11,708 nt of DNA from Deltaproteobacteria bacterium (GTDB taxonomy: Bacteria > Desulfobacterota > Syntrophobacteria > B119-G9), in assembly GCA_003646715.1 (NCBI GenBank), contig QMLL01000020.1, positions 1 through 11,708 of the forward strand. Direction: 5' to 3'. The notes below the pieces were generated by a model that was not told the DNA's origin, searched no databases, and was given only the letters and a program-made list of their open reading frames with translations. The position numbers and the translations under genes were made by a program. Shown here one piece after another: positions 8,201 to 11,708 of this stretch (its first letter is position 1; every line of letters begins with the position of its first letter).

Positions 8201-8875
8201 CATAGATGGTCTCCCCGTACGGCACAAATCGTAAAAAAACCAAATAGTTTCTGGGAATTTGGGCTCAATGACTACTTCGATGGGGGGGTCGTAAGAATGG
8301 CTATCTATTTTAAATGGATAGGAGAATATGGCAAATGCTCTATCACCTGTGGCCAATCTCCTCCAATCAATGAATGGGTTCACGTGGCAGTAGTGAGATC
8401 TGGGGACAAAATGAAGCTCTATATTAATGGAAAAGCTGGAGCAGAAATGCCTATTACAGGAAATATATTGGATTCTGAAGGAGGCTTAATCGTAGGACAG
8501 GGACTAGGAACAGGGCTTCCTGAAGGATTGGATGAAGTCCGTATATCAGATATTGCCAGATATACTGACAATTTCGATCCTCCAATCACTCCATTTACTT
8601 GTGATGAACATACATTGGCTCTCTGGCATTTTGAGGAACCCTCCACATCAAATACATTCCATGATGAGTGTGGTGTAGACAATGTGTTATTCAGAATGAT
8701 TCATGGTGATACTGACCAAGATGGGGATGTGGATGGCAAGGATCTGGCGGAGTTTGCAAATGCGTTCGGATCCAGTTCGGGCGAGGAAAACTTCAACCCT
8801 GCCTGCGATCTTCACGAAAACGGGGTGATTAACGAACAGGATCTTGAAAGTTTTGCACAGGTATTCGGCAATTAG
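5231..8875 (+). CDS. Secreted SBBP beta-propeller / LamG-like / dockerin multidomain protein
   Basis: The product has 1214 residues. Residues 1 to about 28 are an export signal. Residues about 45-250 match the DUF7948-like domain usually found before SBBP repeats ('FIRNRGQLD', 'YFKGKDPQQW', 'AYQEINGERL', 'PLYIDPLL'). Residues 252 to about 720 hold seven SBBP repeats of about 65 residues ('STFLGG', 'GNIYVAGxTxSxDFPxT', 'AFDTTFNG', 'GFIAKL'), enough for a seven-bladed propeller. About 728-850 is a beta-sandwich opening 'ALDNDTLIWITGGDAQWFG'. About 853-945 resembles the KRE9/KNH-like Ig domain. About 955-1150 is a LamG-like jelly roll ('FTIEAWLY', 'WVHVAVVRSG', 'LYINGK', 'LDEVRISDIARY'). Residues 1158-1214 are a dockerin-like pair, with loops 'DTDQDGDVDGKDL' and 'DLHENGVINEQDL'. 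No catalytic site is visible, so a surface adhesion or scaffold role is inferred. Repeat 5 has a short, atypical 'YIVGRAVYGFPTTEG'. Confidence 0.93.
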   Translation: MRGTVQNCAIILLVLGLCFIGSFSSIASKNLSGQINSQKIITGISGTRLPFIRNRGQLDDNSILFYAKGFYATTFIKKNGEILYLFKDMHSKKTKVILKEILISADITQIIGKKRAETRVSYFKGKDPQQWKKNIPSYYVVDMGEVFPAVFFKLKAHESSVEKIFKVNPGGKPSEIKLRIFGAKGIKISENGELQIETQGGPITFSKPLAYQEINGERLNVDVSYTVIDRSGTYAFKVGDYDSSHPLYIDPLLASTYLGGKESEFAYSVAIGPEGNVYVAGSTCSSDFPATDGAYDTDLDNQSKGDGFVTMFDPSLTQLLASTFIGGNERDDIVSMSIDRDGNVFIAGVTSSQDFPVSPSAFDTSFNGEADSNDCFVAKLSSDLGDLISSTYLGGNANDIPFPYPVSIAINPTSGDIYIAGTTESSDFPTTSGSYDVTFNGEDDAFVSRLDNDLKILKSSTFLGGSGEDQAYIVTIRNNGNIYVAGRTISTDFPATPDAYDTTFSGSSPDCFVSCFDPDLKSLLSSTALGGDNSDYAYSAALGNLGIYIVGRAVYGFPTTEGAFSEEDNGGLEGFIAKLDYSLTHLLYSTFLGGSDDDYIRAIALDNDGNIYVAGKTHSTDFPVTEGAFDTTFNGLIPSLDPDGFIAKLSPDLSNLLESTFWGGKDIDYVRSIIVSKNNDVYVSGYTRSFSFPTTGTCAYDDSLASNDYDAFVSKFAASLARESLLLSDALDNDTLIWITGGDAQWFGTREFAYFDCDAARSGEIGSNKISWINTSVDGPGILDFFWYIKNINTYVYLDHTSLKGWYSTPGWVRESTLIPEGHHEIIWICISGESHNINSMSLLDKVSYLKAPAFLVTKPDAGEVVSRKGFMNIKWIATEDTASTVKVQLLKSDQSLITKSVENSGTYDLFLPAGIPPGNDYRIKISSLLNPNVYDYSDEYFTIAKAETDELGEFLLFDSSAQFLKALDHSELRLGNTNNSDFTIEAWLYHRWSPRTAQIVKKPNSFWEFGLNDYFDGGVVRMAIYFKWIGEYGKCSITCGQSPPINEWVHVAVVRSGDKMKLYINGKAGAEMPITGNILDSEGGLIVGQGLGTGLPEGLDEVRISDIARYTDNFDPPITPFTCDEHTLALWHFEEPSTSNTFHDECGVDNVLFRMIHGDTDQDGDVDGKDLAEFANAFGSSSGEENFNPACDLHENGVINEQDLESFAQVFGN

Positions 8876-8899
8876 GTTTATATCTAAGAGTAGTTTTAT

Positions 8900-8939
8900 G
8901 GGCATCGGAAAACTCTCTTTTTCAGTTATTTCGGTGCCC
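8900..8939 (+). terminator. Possible terminator-like stem-loop
   Basis: GGGCATCGGAA (8900-8910) pairs with TTTCGGTGCCC (8929-8939) in 11 pairs, two of them G-U, with an 18-base loop. It lies 24 bases after the stop of the 1214-residue protein. No T run follows, so rho-independent termination is doubtful; it may only stabilise the mRNA 3' end. Confidence 0.35.
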
Positions 8940-8987
8940 TACATTCCCGATAGCTTAGCCGAGAACTGACTCATACTTCAAAAGTTT

Positions 8988-9013
8988 GGACTCCCGCCTA
9001 CGCGGGAATGACG
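8988..9013 (-). repeat. REP-like repeat, third site
   Basis: The reverse complement of this stretch differs from 2315-2340 at only one of 26 positions, although the two lie 6.6 kb apart. The hairpin is formed by CCCGC and GCGGG around a four-base loop. Its spurious translation on the minus strand gives the well-known 'SFPRRRES' string often mis-annotated as protein. Confidence 0.85.
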
Positions 9014-9192
9014 CTATGAGGATTATCTGATGTCTCCATAATGATTTCCTGGCTGAATTGAATAAAGAGTATCTAGCGTGAAGGTCAGGAGGTTTTTTTG
9101 AGGAGTGTGATAAGAGGTGCCAGTGAACTTTTACAATTGGCATTATAAAATGGCGAAAAAGGTTCGTGAAACGCGCCCCATGATTACTACTG

Positions 9193-9299
9193 ATGTCGCA
9201 TTGAGGCTGATTCAATAAAATATAAAGCGAGTTGCTACAATTGTCTCCCTCACACCCAAAGAATATCTTTCAACGATATAGAAGCTTTCAGCGCTTGCT
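9193..9299 (+). repeat. Degenerate dispersed segment, copy B
   Basis: This is the partner of 4721-4828 (36 of the first 45 bases identical, plus a second block around CTTTCAGCG). Here the shared frame has no stop for 52 codons. It starts CRIEADSIKYKASCYNCLP and continues past the end of the shared block to about 9350. It lacks an ATG and a ribosome binding site and opens straight after a stop codon. Between the copies, the first 19 codons keep both cysteines of the CxxC and the KYK and proline residues. It lies about 385 bases before the peptidase C25-like gene; copy A lies about 400 bases before the propeller gene. Confidence 0.6.
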
Positions 9300-9387
9300 C
9301 TCGCAGCTGGACATCTATAAACGCTATTAAGCCAATCAGTTTTGTGTCTTGACTCGTAGATACAATCTTGTTAACATAACTGCGCAA

Positions 9388-9428
9388 AAATGGGAGGCAT
9401 CGGGAATTCCGGGAAGATTATCCCATTT
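9388..9428. repeat. 8-bp inverted repeat in the leader of the C25-like gene
   Basis: AAATGGGA (9388-9395) and TCCCATTT (9421-9428) are exact reverse complements around a 25-base loop that contains the palindrome GGAATTCC. It has no T run. It could be a leader hairpin or an operator. Confidence 0.35.
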
Positions 9429-9454
9429 CTTGATGGAGGGAGAGGGCTCAATTA

Positions 9455-9477
9455 ATAACTTATAAACCGGAAGTTAT
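9455..9477. repeat. 7-bp inverted repeat in the leader of the C25-like gene
   Basis: ATAACTT (9455-9461) pairs exactly with AAGTTAT (9471-9477) around a nine-base loop. It sits 27 bases after the previous inverted repeat. A run of five T at 9492-9496 follows at some distance, too far for a standard terminator. Confidence 0.3.
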
Positions 9478-9672
9478 CCCCCGCTCACAGTCTTTTTCCA
9501 TTTTTCTGACTTTCGTTGCTCAAGATTAAATAAGCTTCTAATTGCCGGTTCGTCTCTTTACAGAGTTTGCACGCCCATCACGCCCTAATCACCTGGGAAA
9601 CTCCGACGTTTTCCGTTTTCGTTCTTCTTTAAAAAACCAGCCATCTGATTTCATTATTAACACAAATGATAT

Positions 9673-9677
9673 GGAGG
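9673..9677 (+). promoter_or_regulatory. Ribosome binding site of the C25-like gene
   Basis: GGAGG lies six bases before the ATG at 9684. It rules out the ATG at 9671, which overlaps the site and opens another frame. Confidence 0.8.
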
Positions 9678-9683
9678 ATCGTT

Positions 9684-11708
9684 ATGAAAAAGAAGGGCAT
9701 CATATCCATTGTTTCCTTATTCATTTTGCTGGTGGTCATGCTTCCTGCGTGGGGGCAGCAGCTTGAATTGGATCAGGCACAGGAAAATAGAAACTTCGGG
9801 TTCTGGTTTGAAAAGAGCCTTACCCGCTGGCAGGAATTCAGACCGCTCTATAATTCACTATCAGAGGTTGACCTCTATATAAATAAGAAAGGCTCACCCG
9901 GTAATCTTATCGTTTATGTCAAAAAGAGCAGTGGAGAAACTATCTGGAGCACAACTGTTTCCGGTTCCTCCATACCCACCTCCGGATGGGTAGAGATACC
10001 GGTGGAACCATCCGTGTCCCTGATCCCTCATAGTTCATATTACATCCATGTAACATCAGACATCTCGTCTCCCGGTCCGGACAATCGCTTTTTCTGGTCC
10101 GGTAAGACAGGTTCAGATTATGATCGTGGGATAACCTCTGTTGAAGAATCGTGGCCTGGTTATGATTTTGCTTTCAGAACATGGACCGATACATCCGAAG
10201 TTGGAGCAGTGTGCTTTATTTACAAAGATGATCTTCCAGCTGCGGAAAATTTCAGAAATCTCCTGGACGCCAATGGCTACCCGACCACCTTAATATCAAT
10301 GACTGACGTTGCCAGCACTGACTTTTCTTCTTATGCTCTTATCATTGCTGGTCACGATACCGGAGTCAATTATGACTGGGGCACCCCCGAAGCGGTCCAG
10401 GCAATAGTGGCATCAGGTAAAAAGGTCCTGGGACTTGGCTATGGAGGCTCCTGTCTTTTCCAGCAGATGGGTTTATCTATTAACTGGGGACATGGCGCAG
10501 TAGGATTCGAAGATAGCATTTATGTTGTAGACACTGAACATCAGTTATTTGACCAACCATATGAGATTGATGTGCCGGCTGATCGTATAGTTCAACTATA
10601 TCAAGAAGCTGGTAGATACATAGCCGAATATCGGCCTAGAGTGAACGACGATGTAATCTTTCTGGGGCGAATCCCCCATCTTAGAGACTACTACCCGATA
10701 GTCAAAGAACAGGACCATATTCTCTGGGGCTTCGCTTCGTCGCCCGCTGATATGACGAACACTGGCAAAAAACTATTCATAAATACGGTTTTTCACCTTG
10801 CCGTACCACCTCCTCCCCCTCTCTATCTTTCCCTAAACATTGAAGATGCGCTTGAAGGCGTGCCCGTGAACAAACTTGTTGGTGATATAGGTGGTCCCAC
10901 CAATGTCACCCGCCTGGAGATCGTAACTAAACTTGTTAGCTACAGTCCTTCAGCGAAACTGGACATACCGGTAGTGCTTAACATACCGGGTGATTTGTTT
11001 GGTAACCCCGTGCACGTATATGTCCGAGACACCACTGGAGGCACGATGACTGAAGTTACCTATGATGATTTAGGCAGCGGACGGTATCGAGTAACAACGG
11101 ATTTGACTCCCACTTATATTTTCCCCTGGTTGCCATGGTACTACCACAGGCAAATTGTCTGGCGTTTTTTTATTCCAAATAGTCTTACTCCTCAAAACAT
11201 CACTGTGACAGCGGAACTGGAAGTACCTGCTACTGATCCTAGTGGGAGCGGCGTCGTAAAAATTCTATCGCCAGGCAGCCCGCATGCCATCATTATTACA
11301 AACCGTAAGCTTCTTTATGACAAACATGAAGATTACAAGGTGTCTTCTCTTTTACAGCGAATTTTCTCGGAAGCCCAGGGACCACCGACTAGTCACTCAC
11401 CACCCGGGGTAGTTTACTACGTGGATCGTTATGACACGAGAGCTCGCAACTGGGATAACACCACTGTAAGTTATTCCAGCGAATCTACCGCAAACACGGT
11501 AGCAAATGCCATAGATGCCCTTATCGAAGACTGGCATGATGATGCTACTCACTACGTCGATTTTTACATTCCCTACTACGGAACCTTCCACATACCGGTT
11601 GCCTATCCAACGTATCTGCTTATCGTGGGAGACGATGACATCATACCGTTTTATCGCTACAACGATCCTTACAATAAGGAGCAGCACTGGGGTGTGAACA
11701 GTGCTACC
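9684..11708 (+). CDS. Secreted peptidase C25 (gingipain-like) multidomain protein, N-terminal part
   Basis: The frame is open for 675 codons to the right edge, so the C-terminus is missing. Residues 1-23 are an export signal (MKKKGIISIV, hydrophobic core, cut near PAWG). About 25-170 is a beta-rich domain of unknown family ('LSEVDLYINKKGSPGNLIVY', 'SSYYIHVTS'). About 173-368 alternates strands and helices like a ThuA / class I amidotransferase-like flavodoxin fold ('VGAVCFIYKDDLPAAENF', 'YALIIAGHD', 'VLGLGYGGSCLF'). A PPPPP linker leads to an Ig-like region (about 376-515). From about 534 it reads like the start of a peptidase C25 domain: 'HAIIITNRKLL', then at 644-656 the hallmark 'YLLIVGDDDIIPF'. 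Gingipain-type catalytic His and Cys would lie beyond the window, so activity cannot be judged. If active it would be an exported cysteine protease. C11 or caspase-like relatives are alternatives. Confidence 0.82.
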   Translation, partial: MKKKGIISIVSLFILLVVMLPAWGQQLELDQAQENRNFGFWFEKSLTRWQEFRPLYNSLSEVDLYINKKGSPGNLIVYVKKSSGETIWSTTVSGSSIPTSGWVEIPVEPSVSLIPHSSYYIHVTSDISSPGPDNRFFWSGKTGSDYDRGITSVEESWPGYDFAFRTWTDTSEVGAVCFIYKDDLPAAENFRNLLDANGYPTTLISMTDVASTDFSSYALIIAGHDTGVNYDWGTPEAVQAIVASGKKVLGLGYGGSCLFQQMGLSINWGHGAVGFEDSIYVVDTEHQLFDQPYEIDVPADRIVQLYQEAGRYIAEYRPRVNDDVIFLGRIPHLRDYYPIVKEQDHILWGFASSPADMTNTGKKLFINTVFHLAVPPPPPLYLSLNIEDALEGVPVNKLVGDIGGPTNVTRLEIVTKLVSYSPSAKLDIPVVLNIPGDLFGNPVHVYVRDTTGGTMTEVTYDDLGSGRYRVTTDLTPTYIFPWLPWYYHRQIVWRFFIPNSLTPQNITVTAELEVPATDPSGSGVVKILSPGSPHAIIITNRKLLYDKHEDYKVSSLLQRIFSEAQGPPTSHSPPGVVYYVDRYDTRARNWDNTTVSYSSESTANTVANAIDALIEDWHDDATHYVDFYIPYYGTFHIPVAYPTYLLIVGDDDIIPFYRYNDPYNKEQHWGVNSAT

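Larger units (their letters stand above)
8876..9683. other. Spacer of about 800 bases between two large secreted-protein genes
   Basis: This contains a weak stem-loop just after the stop codon (8900-8939), a REP-like copy (8988-9013), copy B of the degenerate segment (9193-9299), and two inverted repeats in the leader of the next gene (9388-9428 and 9455-9477). No intact gene, RNA gene or recognised riboswitch is seen. The minus-strand frame at 8955-9215 is partly a translation of the REP-like repeat. Confidence 0.6.

Noticed and set aside
8955..9215. Minus-strand ORF of 86 codons
   Set aside because: Part of it is a translation of the REP-like repeat ('SFPRRRES'), it also covers the start of the degenerate segment, and it has no ribosome binding site.
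9388..9683. Possible c-di-GMP riboswitch in the leader of the C25-like gene
   Set aside because: The small hairpins suggested a structured leader, but I could not find the conserved core of class I or class II c-di-GMP riboswitches.
9542..9766. Plus-strand ORF of 74 codons over the start of the C25-like gene
   Set aside because: It overlaps the ribosome binding site and signal peptide of the gene at 9684 in another frame, and its start has no ribosome binding site.
11397..11687. Minus-strand ORF of 96 codons
   Set aside because: It is entirely antisense to the C25-like coding frame, which has strong family motifs here.

Overview
The window is a stretch of accessory bacterial chromosome dominated by genes for large, modular, secreted proteins, separated by long AT-rich spacers carrying dispersed repeats. 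Signs of a Gram-negative, large-genome bacterium are the C-terminal dockerin-type calcium-loop pairs of the 'GDxxxDGDVDGxDLAxFAxxFG' style, a seven-repeat SBBP propeller behind a DUF7948-like N-terminus, a PilZ protein, a peptidase C25 (gingipain-like) protein, and a REP-like hairpin repeat whose spurious translation reads 'SFPRRRES'. This mix is familiar to me from Desulfobacterota (former Deltaproteobacteria) and similar environmental lineages. No rRNA, tRNA or housekeeping gene allows a firm placement, so the taxonomy is inference.

Layout. (1) 1-1366, minus strand: the N-terminal 455 residues of a secreted protein with MAM / immune-inhibitor-A-like adhesion modules and a fibronectin type III module; it runs off the left edge. 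(2) 1367-2374: about 1 kb of AT-rich spacer with a perfect 9-bp hairpin and a compound repeat near its right end. (3) 2375-2946: a PilZ-domain protein and an overlapping 51-codon small ORF. (4) 3005-4258: a secreted right-handed beta-helix protein ending in a dockerin-like domain. (5) 4259-5230: spacer with a long imperfect inverted repeat, two facing REP-like copies and a degenerate, possibly once-coding segment. (6) 5231-8875: a 1214-residue secreted multidomain protein (DUF7948-like, seven SBBP repeats, a beta-sandwich, a KRE9-like Ig domain, a LamG-like domain, a dockerin). (7) 8876-9683: spacer with a third REP-like copy, a second copy of the degenerate segment and several small hairpins. 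(8) 9684-11708, plus strand: a secreted multidomain protein entering a peptidase C25 fold; it runs off the right edge.

How they may work together: four of the six gene calls encode exported proteins built from adhesion, sugar-binding-like or proteolytic modules, and two of them share the same type of C-terminal calcium-loop tail. This looks like a surface/secretome island. The PilZ gene is the only recognisable signalling component, and a c-di-GMP link to the exported proteins is inference from neighbourhood alone. I see no defence system, CRISPR array, complete mobile element, RNA gene or recognisable riboswitch. The least explained signal is the pair of degenerate segments at 4721-4828 and 9193-9299, which lie upstream of the two large plus-strand genes and share a cysteine-containing reading frame.
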